64,000 nt of DNA from Aphelidium insulamus. Lineage: Eukaryota; Aphelidiomycota; Aphelidea; Aphelidiaceae. Shown one piece after another: positions 20,294 through 29,335 of the stretch (position 1 is its first letter; each line of letters begins with the position of its first letter). Under the pieces are notes generated by a model. That model did no database searches. It was not told the DNA's origin and saw only the letters and a list, made by a program, of their open reading frames with translations. The DNA is taken from NCBI GenBank assembly GCA_036784855.1, contig JAZDSV010000005.1, positions 372,001 to 436,000 on the forward strand, in the 5' to 3' direction. The translations under genes were made by a program, and so were the position numbers.

Positions 20294-21302
20294 TCGATCT
20301 ATGATCCTTGTGTTTGGGAAAAGGGGCAAATGACGTGTTGCGTGGCGCAGCATTCATTGCATCATCTTGCTCACGGATATCTAATGTAGTGCAACGATAC
20401 GCTTACAAGCTTCAACAACAGAGAGCACAATATATGACTGAACATTCCAACGGGCTAGGCATGTAGATCTATTCTTGAAGTTGAAGGAAGTTTGCTGCCT
20501 GACCAACTGGCGAACAGAAGATCCAACCCGTATGCTATTCTTTGCCTCACAGTCCAAGCTTAATCATCTCGTTGCGGAGAAAACACTTGGCGCCTACTTC
20601 TACAATGAATGGTCTCTTAGCAGGGCGCGGCCAGCCATTTGGTTAACTGTGGTTGGCTATGGTTGATCCAGAGGGCGCAATTTCATGACTTATGGCTGCC
20701 ATGAGGTGCCGCCAGAGTTGAGGTGACAAAGTGCAATAGTTGCTAGTTGTGGATCTAGCGCCGCGCGCATATCTGCGGTGCTTGATGCCATGTATCAATG
20801 CCCAGTACGTGTCCTTTTTTGGGTCCCGTATCACCCAGTAGTCCAGTGATGATACTCGGCAGAAGTAATATCTTTGTTTGTAGTAGTTATTTGGGACCAA
20901 AATAAATTAAAATAAACTTTTCTAATTAATGTAGACTATTTTTTCCACTATTTACCAAAATACTCACTTCCACTACCAAAATACTCACAATCCACCTGCG
21001 GTAAAATTCATAGTTTTTCAGAAATCAATTTTTCACAATACTGGTGCAGTAATATCTTGAGGACATCGTGCTCTACCCACATCCGGCGTTTGTTCATAAA
21101 AAAATTTAAAAATCGGGAATATTTTATATATATACTTTAAAATATACGCTTACTGATAACATCACAATTCTTCCACCATCATTTAACTTGCCATCACGCT
21201 TCCACCACCATCTCACTCAAACTCCAATGCTTTCCCGACCCTGCGAGTTCGGTAACGTGGAACAACGTCACCGCCAGTCAGAAATGGCGGGGCAGAATAT
21301 AT
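20294..21302. other. Non-coding spacer beside the MULE remnant
   Basis: No convincing gene. The left part (to about 20900) has only short frames without recognisable motifs. From about 20900 the sequence becomes very AT-rich, ending in an ATAT run at 21296-21353. It may hold the decayed left end of the transposon; I could not find a matching terminal inverted repeat. Confidence 0.5.
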
Positions 21303-21899
21303 TTATATTATATATATATTTATATATATAATATATATTAATATATATTTCGAGCTGATTATGTTGTGTATCCACTTTCTAAGCGACGTCGCCTCGAAAT
21401 TAATGCTCTGAAGCCTAATTCGGTGCTGTAGGCAGTAAGCATATGCGATTGTAAATGCACCGCAACTGCTTCCGTCGGCTTGTTGAGGTATGTCTCGTGC
21501 ATACTTGAAACGGACTTGATCTGGCAATGGATGACAAGCACGAATGAATGCAGCACTAGCAAGATCAATTCGGCGCGTGTTAAACAAAGAGTCGTACACC
21601 CAAACATCGTTGACTGCTGGGTTAATATCGGCAAGGATCCAATGAACGTTGTTGCAATTGACATATTGAAGCGTTCGAATTCTTGCGGGTTCTTTCGGCT
21701 GGACAAGCGTATCAAAAGTCGGACCAAATATCGATTTGTCAACGGAAGCGTGCAAAATTTCGAATGCTGCAAGCATGTGCTGATCGGTTAGCCAGCCACT
21801 CGAAAGCAGATTTATCTCATCATTTTTGGTCAGATACCATCGTCCCGCCCAATATGTTGTAGGCCCACGTGACAATATATCGCAGTCGTGGTCTGTCAA
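21303..21899 (-). pseudogene. Ulp1/C48-like cysteine protease domain of the MULE
   Basis: Open for 198 codons. The catalytic pattern of Ulp1-type proteases is visible: His in NCNNVHWILADI, Asp in VWVYDSLFNTR, the oxyanion Gln in DIPQQADGSSCGAF and the nucleophile Cys in the same block. All four key residues are present, so the domain itself looks intact. It lacks its own clear ATG and probably was the C-terminal part of the transposase protein, or spliced to it. The reading ends in AT-rich repeat sequence, so the last residues are probably not original. Confidence 0.78.
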
Positions 21900-23250
21900 T
21901 ATTTTGTCATTAGCTGGAACAGTTGCAACTTTAACTGTGGATGCAGATTGTTGGCGACAGAAGTGTTCATGTACGTCACTTTCTCCACCGGACTGGTTGT
22001 AGCATCATATGACTCCATTGGAATACTGGATATAGCGACACTTGAATCTTTGGGACTGGTCGTAGCAACACGTGACTGCACCGGAATACTGGTTGTGGCC
22101 ACTTGTGAATTCAAAATGCTGCTGCTATCTGAGAAATTGTGGTTGCTTTGGTAAGCATCCAGTTTGATAGTCTTCATCAATTTTCGGTGGCCCAATGATC
22201 CTTTAGGCCGGCCGCGGCGCTTAAAACATTGTATAGTTGCCACCCGAGGCAAATGAGGAAAGTCAAGTGTCGAAACCTTCAAGACATAGTGAATGTGCGG
22301 GCACTGTCTCCATTTGATGTAGTCAACACACGAGCAAACTTAGTCGCGTTTGCCATTGATTGTGATAGCATCTACAATCTCGGGTGAACTATGGCGGCCA
22401 AGACTCTCAAAAGCCCAAGTGGTTCCACTGTGAACAACAGTAACATCCGCAGCTTCAATCGTACGATATTTCCATTTTTGAGACTGAAAAACTAATTGCT
22501 CATTCAACGGAAATCGCTCGTTTCAAAACTGCCAAAACTCTGAAATAATATCAATTAAGTCGATTAAATTGTGACATCGCCGATGTGTCTGCACTTTAAA
22601 TTGAGCATTAAGCTGCTCGAGGGCATTGTTGGTACTGACAACGCCTGGCAGTGTATCGCATATCTTCCAGTTCGACCGAGTACTGTTGTTTACCCAGATT
22701 TTCAGAAAATAATCTTGCCAAAATACTCGCCACTGTGCATTTTTGCTGCGTACTACTACTTGTTCGAGCGTTTCTAGATGCTTCTGAAACTCAGTATTGG
22801 AGCGCGACATGTGCATTTGGTACAAAAGAGGCAGCAGAACTATAATTTAGTTACACATTACACCAATATATCAAATGACACACCTGGCTCCAGCGACTGG
22901 CAATGATATCTTGCAAAATTGTTCTTTATATTTTTCACCACGTGAAAGTAGCACATGATTATGCACTCGTCGCCCAAGAAAAAGTTTACCTTCATTGCAT
23001 TTCGTAGAGCAGGGTCCCCATCGGCTATGACGTACTGAGGACTATTCAGCGGACAGCCATTTAACAGAAAGAATGCGGAAACATCACTCAAAAATCGCGT
23101 AAAGATTGCTTCCGTCTCCGAGCTCGAGATTGCTTCGCGCGGGATTGCGGCTGGCTTGGGAGTGCCTTTTCTGTATGCTGCGTGGTTCGGAGCAAAGCAT
23201 CGTGCAAATTTGAAGAATCGCGGGCGCTGAGCAGTCAGACCATCAAGCAA
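21896..23250 (-). pseudogene. MULE transposase fragment with SWIM finger and AT-hook
   Basis: One frame from 23250 to 21896, after removal of a 45-nt intron (22839-22883), carries the transposase signature: PQYVIADGDPALRNAMK, then FFLGDECIIMCYFHVVKN (second catalytic Asp and the CxFH block) and VVSTNNALEQLNAQFK. Further on come CSCVDYIKWRQCPHIHY (SWIM-like CxC...CxH) and RRGRPKGS (AT-hook). Two stops, TGA at 22523-22525 and TAA at 22340-22342, interrupt it, and the first catalytic Asp region is absent upstream. It therefore looks inactive. The intron resembles host introns in length and ends. Confidence 0.8.
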
Positions 23251-23532
23251 CTTGTAGCTACATTCGGTTCAATAAACACATGTGTCAGTAATTATTTTTT
23301 TAGCTCGCCTTTCACTGTGGTTGCCAACAGCAATGGAACTTATATTTTCATGCATGCCTGTAATGCCCCTTCACGTCTGTTTGCACGCTGCTACTCTATG
23401 GCACAGGACACGGCCCATGAAAGGAAGCGCGTCACATATGCACTCTGCATTCTTATTAAAAATTCATGTATGCATAAAAATGAAACGAAACGAAAATGGT
23501 CTAATGATAAGTGTCTCACCTGGGCACATCTA

Positions 23533-23841
23533 CTAGTGCCCGCCATGATGGCCATCGCCATGCCCGTCACCACGTCCATCATGTTCATCATGTCCATGAT
23601 CGCCGTCAGCATGTCCATGTCCATGGCCATGACCTTGTCCGTGACCATGGCCCCCACCGCATGGCGGGCCGGGCGGCGGACTAGACGGTGGACCGGGCGG
23701 AGGAGGCGATGGGCTGGTCGGCTCGCACTGCTTTGTAATCTGGTTGCAAAGGTAATTCTTCCCCAACGAAGCGCAGTCTCTATCTGTCTGACATGCGAGG
23801 GCAGACACGGATGCGATGAGCGCCGCGGACACCACGACCAC
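23533..23841 (-). CDS. Small secreted four-Cys protein, His/Gly/Asp tail; start unresolved
   Basis: Third member of the local family: hydrophobic signal region AALIASVSALA, module CQTDRDCASLGKNYLC then NQITKQCEPTSPSPPPP, a Pro/Gly linker and a tail of about 40 residues made of His, Gly and Asp (GGGHGHGQGHGHGHGHADGD), a plausible metal-binding segment. The frame is open upstream to about 23924 but has no ATG; an ATG at about 23855 (MSLLAPW) is in a different frame. Either a short upstream exon supplies the start, translation begins at GTG, or the gene is broken by a small indel in its signal-peptide codons. The module itself is undamaged. Confidence 0.6.
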   Translation of the reverse strand: MVVVSAALIASVSALACQTDRDCASLGKNYLCNQITKQCEPTSPSPPPPGPPSSPPPGPPCGGGHGHGQGHGHGHGHADGDHGHDEHDGRGDGHGDGHHGGH

Positions 23842-23877
23842 GGCGCCAGCAAACTCATTCTTGCCAGCCGACTCTGA

Positions 23878-24355
23878 ACGGCAAGAAAATTGCGCTAGCG
23901 GAGATTAGCCAATCAGATTGAAGTGTTCATTAAGTATTATTTATTTATTATTATTATTATTAAGTTCATTAAGTTTAATGTAGCATCGAGAGTCGTCAAT
24001 GAACAGAGCTCTGCGCGTTACCTCATAGTGTCATTCGTTCATTAGTTTACAGTAATGTTATAAGTGCGAGGGATATACAAAGGTAAGAGATATACATATA
24101 GATATACATAGGTAAGAGAAGAGACGGCTGGACTGAAAGGAATATTTTGCAAGTCGCCTTAAATACTAGCTACTACATGAGTCAAGTGCTACTTTGTCCC
24201 ATAATTACAATACAATCGCTACTTGCAAGCCATATACTCATCTACCTATATATGGCAAATCATTATTTAAACAGAATGGTAATTAGCAATAAGTTGTACT
24301 TATTGATATGTATTGCGCCAATTGCATTTCTGTACAGACACCACTACATCCGTAA
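23878..24355. other. AT-rich spacer, no gene seen
   Basis: Contains ATT trinucleotide runs near 23938-23965 and repeated ATATACATA motifs near 24080-24115. No conserved frame. It probably includes the promoter of the bS6m gene. Confidence 0.55.
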
Positions 24356-24904
24356 ATGGTGCTATACGAACTATTCTGCATATCGCGCGCCAACCTGCCC
24401 ACGGTATGATGCCCGCCAGTCATTGATATGTGTGTATATATACATACACATACTATATGCACGCGGCAGGCACACACGCACAACCTCATGCGCAAGACCG
24501 CGCTGCTGGTGATGGAGAGCGGCGGCGTGGTGCGCCGACTGGAAAACTATGGCGAATCGGCACTGGCCTACAAGATGCGCATGGACCACGAGTGGTTCCG
24601 GCAGGGACGGTACGTGTCTGTAGTAGCACTAGTAGTAGCATACATAGAAGTAGAAGAAGGACATTACTGACACGCGCGCCGCAGCCAATGGTCAATGCAG
24701 TTTGACGCCGCGCCGCCCGTGATTACGCGTCTGCGCACGGAAATGCGCCTGGACCCCATGGTGATACGGAGCGGTATACTAAAGGTGGGCGCGGACCTCA
24801 CGGACAAGGTGCCAGACATGGTGGCGTCCAGGGATGACGTGTACCGCGCCGCCTGTCAGTCGGACGACCAATTTTCCTCCAAGATGGCCGCGCGTCCTCA
24901 ATAG
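24356..24904 (+). CDS. MRPS6: Mitochondrial ribosomal protein bS6m
   Basis: Three exons (24356-24403, 24470-24609, 24685-24904; introns 66 and 75 nt) give 135 residues. The bS6 pattern is clear: MVLYELFCISRANLP (first strand), AHTHNLMRKTALLVMESGG, VVRRLENYGESALAYKMRM, then QWSMQFDAAPPVITRLRTEM and LDPMVIRSGILKVG. bS6 is a small-subunit protein that pairs with bS18. The C-terminus extends about 35 residues past the bacterial core. No long presequence is seen, as is usual for this protein. The first exon encodes only 16 residues, and it is the one that brings in the conserved YELFCI strand. Confidence 0.88.
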
Positions 24905-25071
24905 AGCTGCTGAGGGTGTTTGTGGTGTCTGTCTGCCATGTGTATATAGGCACACAGAGGTGTTCACGGGCACAGAGAGGCGGCATAGGCGGAGAGGCCC
25001 ACAGGGAACACACAGATTCAAACTCCGCCCGCCGTGAGGTCATTGCGAGCACGCTCTCACGCCGGTTGTAT

Positions 25072-27293
25072 ATGCACGCCGCGCTGCATAGTCCATGCGG
25101 TCGGCGGCTGGCGCTCCGTGCGGTACCTGGTCCCATCTGTGCACCGCCACCTCGGTTTGGTCTGCGGCACCGCTACCCGTCACGTCTGGGTTTGGGACAG
25201 CGGCGCCTCGCTGTCACAGTCGCCTATTCCCCCGCTGGCGCACCTCCCCAGACACCACGTAGGTGGCGCGGTGCGGCACTCGGTCTGGCGGCCGGACTGG
25301 CTGCCTTGGGTGTGGCCGGTATCGCAGTGGTGGCCATTGCCTATGACGGCAGCGCGCAGTCACAGCCGCCACATCGTCTAATGCGCTCCGACTTCATCGA
25401 CGACCGGCCGACCATGTCCCTGCTGCGCTCCCTGTTCGTCTACGAGATGTGCCAGTACGAGGCGGTAGTGGACTGGTCGCCGCGGCTGCTCGCGGTGTTC
25501 CGGTCCCTCGGCTTGCAGTCGGTGTCGAACTCCCTGGTGCGCTGGACCTTCTTTCGGCAGTTCTGCGGTGGCGAGTCGCCGCGCGATGTGGCTCCCACTA
25601 TGCGCTATCTGCGTGGCTACGGCATCGGTTCCATACTGGACCTGTCTGTGGAGGCCGATGTGGGCACGGTGGACGACCGCGATGCACAAACGCAAAAGGT
25701 AGCTATGCCTATGATGTTGTGCCTTCACTGGACACACTTTTACACATCTGGCGCAGGCAGAGCACGTCGCACAGCAAGTGCAAAAGTGTATCGAGACAGC
25801 CAGCATACTGCCGGGCAACTTTGCTGCTGTCAAGGTCACCGGCTTTGGCGACATCCAGGTGATGACATAGTATTTAGATAACGTGCTATAGTCTGTTAAC
25901 ATCCTCGCCACCCAGGCATTGGAGAACATATCGGCAGCGCTGTCATACACGTGGGATGCCTACCGATGGTTGTGTGATACTCGGGCTGGCGGCAACCAGG
26001 CGCACATGCAGCGCCTCGATGCCAAAGGTTTCCGGCGCTTGGTGCGGATGCTGCCGGGCGGTGCAGCAACCAGTGACGCGGATATCGCCGCACTCTTTGC
26101 CAAAGTTGACGGTGACGGTGACGGCTTTATTGACTGGATAGACTTGTCTGACCGAGTGAATCCGCTGCACGCCGACACTCGACCGCTCTTCATTGGCCAG
26201 ATTAGTGCGCCGCCCAGCCGCGTGCTCGAGGATCCCGTAGAAGTGCTGAACGAAAGTTCCCTGATTACTGGCAACGAGTTGGCACCGCAACTGCCCACTC
26301 CCGGCGCCGTCGACATGCTGATCACCAGTACTGAGCGCCGCGACGACACTCTGCTACCCGCCACCTCCAATCGTCTGTGGTCCGTGAGCGAAAAGTTTTT
26401 GCCGGCCGTATCCGTGCAGGACATGGAACAGCTGGATGCCGTGATTGCGCGACTGTGCCGGGTGTGCAATCTGGCCAGCGAGCGCCGAGTGCGCCTGATG
26501 ATCGACGCCGAGCAGTCCTACTTCCAGCCGGCCATCGATTTGGTGACGGTGGAGCTGATGCGCCGCTACAACCGGCCAGACGGCCCGGATGGGCCCGTGG
26601 TGTACAGCACGTATCAGATGTATCTGCGCGACGGTCTGCTCAACTTGAACATGGACCTGGAGCGGGCGATACGCAGTCAACGGCGTCCTGGCGGCGACGG
26701 CGCGTTCCTGTTTGCCGCAAAACTTGTGCGCGGCGCCTATTTGAACTCGGAGCGACTGCGCTCCAGTGTCCTGGGCATCCGCGATCCCATCAATCCCACG
26801 CCGGAGGCAACTCACGCCATGTACAATGCTGCCATTGATGTGGTTCTTGAGCATGCCGCCCGGTCTCCGGTGCACTTGTCAGAGGCCGCCAAGTCTCCGC
26901 CGCGAATCGGTGTAGTCATTGCCACGCACAACTCCAAGTCCATTGAAGTCGCCATTGATGGACTGCGCCAGCGGGGTATCCATCCTCGCAGTGGCGTTGT
27001 TTCCTTTGCCCAGCTTCTGGGTATGCAGATTGCGTGCACGCGGTTGCGCTAATATTTATTGTTTAGGAATGTACGATGTGCTGACGTATCGGCTGGCCGA
27101 GGACGGGTACCTGGTGGGAAAGTATATTCCGTACGGCCCCGTGCAAGATGTGATTCCGTATTTATTGAGGCGCGCTCAAGAGAATCGTGCGGTGCTCCGT
27201 GGGTCTCTGGATGGTGCCGTAGATGATCGGCAGTTGATTCGAAATGAGCTGAAACGTAGGTGCCGCGTGTGGCTCCGGTGGCAGGCAGATTGA
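25072..27293 (+). CDS. PUT1: Mitochondrial proline dehydrogenase with EF-hand
   Basis: Four exons (25072-25698, 25757-25858, 25916-27020, 27067-27293) give 686 residues. An Arg-rich presequence is followed by a hydrophobic stretch (LGLAAGLAALGVAGIAVVAI). The PRODH barrel is recognised from MRYLRGYGIGSILDLSVEAD, FAAVKVTGFGD, VRLMIDAEQSYFQPAIDL, PVVYSTYQMYLRDGL, FAAKLVRGAYLNSER, VVIATHNSKSIEVAI, YDVLTYRLAEDGYLVGKYIP and PYGPVQDVIPYLLRRA. It oxidises proline to pyrroline-5-carboxylate with FAD in mitochondria. Between the first barrel strands and the rest lies a canonical EF-hand loop, DGDGDGFIDWID. That suggests calcium control; similar inserts occur in some other eukaryotic PRODHs. Confidence 0.94.
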
Positions 27294-27361
27294 ATGGAAA
27301 CTACAATAGACAGGCGTGACACAACGACTTATATATTATATATATTCCAAGATGGCAGCGG

Positions 27362-28931
27362 TCACGGTGTGCGACGACTCTCCTACGATAACTTAAGTAA
27401 AGCATAAAAGCTGTATCATGAGAAGACGTACCATTTCTCGTAGCGACTGTTCGCGCACATGTAGCTCCCTGCGCTTCGCCTCCAGTTCTACAACGACAAG
27501 TTATCAAGAGACAGTCCCGCCTACTAAACTACCTCGCTGAACCTTGAGTTCCATCTCGCGCAACTTTTCCTCCTCACGCTTTAGCATGTCCTCCTTCAAC
27601 ATGGCGTGCTGCGAAGGCTGATCGCGCAAATCGTTGTTGGACACTTCACGTGAGCGCGCCGGACTGAGTCGTCCTTCCTCTCGCTGCAACTTTTCCGTGC
27701 GGTATGTCTCGTACATGACATCGTGTGTCAAATCCTTCAAATCTTGCAGATGCGAGCTACATCATGTAAGGAAGTATATAAAATGCATGAGTTAACGGCC
27801 ATGCACTCACCAGAGAATGACGTAGCGTAGCCGCGAGAAATCACAGTGTTTAAAGTTGTCGGTCTCGCAAACGCCCCAGGGATATTGGCGGCCACGCACC
27901 TGCCGTCCATTCACGGTGTATGTATCCTCCACACCAATAACTGTGAATGGCAGCATGTCCTAGAGGCCATAAGGCACACGGAACACATGCACGTATTATT
28001 AACGAACCCGCAGCTCACTGTTCTCCGCAATAGTCTCGTCATCGTCCTCTTCAGGGTCATAGGGGAATGCAAACACGGGGATTTTGTGCTTCTCAATATC
28101 TCTTTTGACACGCTTCTTGAAGTTGGCCAGTTCGTGTGGCAACAGCGAGTCGCTCTTGGCAATGACGGGCATGATATTAACTCGATTGCCTAGCTTGCGC
28201 ATAAACTCGATATCCAGCTGTTTTAGCCTGCGCAAAATCATCAGCAACGTGCAATACACATTGCGATACACACTGACGCACGACTGTCCCGTGGGCGGAA
28301 TAAAGTATATGAGCAGGTCGATGCGGTTATCTTGAAACTTTGGATTCCGCTTGATGCGCGTCTCTTCCAGCAGCACGTCGTCGTACTGCGCCTCAATGAA
28401 CTTGAGAATGGCGTCAAAGCTGCCATTTGCCATTAGTATAGTTGGATGTGTGCAAAGTATACAAGGATATGTATAAGTAAGACCACGTACTTGTCAGAAT
28501 TGTCAATGTTGTCTCCAAAGCCAGGAGTGTCGACTACTGTGAGCGTGATCTTGGTGCCCTCCTCCTCCATCTCCACCGTGTATGGCTGGATGTGTATGGT
28601 TTTGGGCAGGGCGGTGTCGGCCGGGGCGGTGATGGGCCGTGTCGGGATAATGACCTGCTCACAGATGGTGTTGACCAGCGTGGACTTGCCCAAGCCGGCA
28701 GCGCCTACAAGCAAACATGTCCGTCAGATGTACAGGGTACGTGTGGAATAAGAGTGTGGGTAGGAGACTATAGCAAGAGGTACAACGCAAGCACATACCG
28801 ACCACCATCAGGCTAAACGAGACGCCCTTCTTGACATTCTTGCGTCGCAGCACGGCACTCTGCACATGAGATATCAGCACATGTATGGATGGATAGCTGT
28901 ATGAAAGGAACAGCACAGCAGGGCGCACCAT
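27362..28931 (-). CDS. Septin GTPase
   Basis: Eight exons on the minus strand give about 379 residues: 28931-28929 (ATG only), 28859-28799, 28704-28491, 28419-28008, 27959-27811, 27756-27533, 27487-27432 and 27382-27362. The GTPase domain has the polybasic start RRKNVKKGVSFSLMVVG, the P-loop GAAGLGKST, TVVDTPGFGDNIDN (G3), VNIMPVIAKSDSLLPHEL (G4) and the septin unique element (NGRQVRGRQYPWGVCE, SHLQDLKDLTHDVMYETYR). A coiled coil (LKREEEKLREMELKVQRE) follows. Septins form filaments at the neck or septum and, in zoosporic fungi, at the cleavage planes. The start is uncertain: the ATG at 28931 is either followed at once by the 69-nt intron 28860-28928, or read straight through. Confidence 0.92.
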
Positions 28932-29016
28932 TGCTCTGTGTGGTCCAAACGGCGCCGATGAGAGAGTGGGAGAGAGAGTGGCGACGCAAACAGTTGGCAA
29001 AATTGTATCGGCGCCA

Positions 29017-29214
29017 ATGCCGCGGCCAGGCGACGCCACGGACACCGCTGCCAAGCCGGTCGCTCTGCCTGCAGGCGCCGTGTGTGACTATGAGCCGTTA
29101 AAGAAGTGCCTGGCGGAGAATGGGGGCGATGCTGCAAAGTGCCGGCGCGAATGGCAAGAATTTCGGCAGCACTGCCAGCGCGCCTCCCAGCCCGCCGTGC
29201 CCGCCCGCAAGTGA
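29017..29214 (+). CDS. Small CHCH-like protein
   Basis: 65 residues: MPRPGDATDTAAKP, then CDYEPLKKCLAENGG and DAAKCRREWQEFRQHCQRA. The four Cys sit in two helices (C-x7-C and C-x10-C) rather than the standard twin C-x9-C of CHCH proteins of the mitochondrial intermembrane space, which the helix-turn-helix layout otherwise resembles (compare mS37/MRP10 and Cox-assembly factors). Import by the Mia40 relay is a possibility, not a certainty. The ATG at 29017 is the first in frame; the frame is open upstream without ATG. It is divergent from the septin gene, with 85 bp between starts. Confidence 0.68.
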   Translation: MPRPGDATDTAAKPVALPAGAVCDYEPLKKCLAENGGDAAKCRREWQEFRQHCQRASQPAVPARK

Positions 29215-29335
29215 TGTCGTAAATAGATGATGTATACACACGTGGTAGCGGCAGCAACATACACCTATGCCCACACATTCACCCACAGTGTACATATCAC
29301 TGTAAGTGGGTCTCTCCGTGTCCCAGTCACGCACA

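Larger units (their letters stand above)
21303..23250 (-). mobile_element. Decayed MULE-type DNA transposon with Ulp1-like protease
   Basis: On the minus strand, parts occur in MULE order: the transposase core (23250-22523), a SWIM-type zinc-knuckle motif near 22300, an AT-hook (RRGRPKGS, near 22220) and a C48 cysteine protease (21899-21303). Transposase-Ulp1 fusions are known in several MULE groups. The 5' part of the transposase with the first catalytic Asp is missing, two in-frame stops interrupt the frame, and the protease is in another frame. Terminal repeats and target duplications were not identified, so the outer limits are uncertain. The remnant separates two paralogous small secreted protein genes. 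Confidence 0.8.

Noticed and set aside
21296-21353. ATAT tract as a MULE terminal repeat
   Set aside because: No matching inverted copy is seen at the right side near 23250-23530, and simple AT repeats are common in this genome.
23182-23877. Plus-strand frame over the His-rich secreted protein
   Set aside because: Its Met/Ser/Thr-rich repeats are the complement of the His/Gly/Asp tail codons; no start context or homology.
23938-24115. ATT and ATACATA runs as a possible CRISPR-like or origin repeat
   Set aside because: Copies are short, irregular and unspaced; simple AT-rich low complexity explains them.
28407-28439. ATG-started reading MANGSFDAI as the start of a second gene
   Set aside because: It is the 3' end of a septin intron; splicing 28420-28490 joins DN|FDAILKFIEAQ as in other septins.
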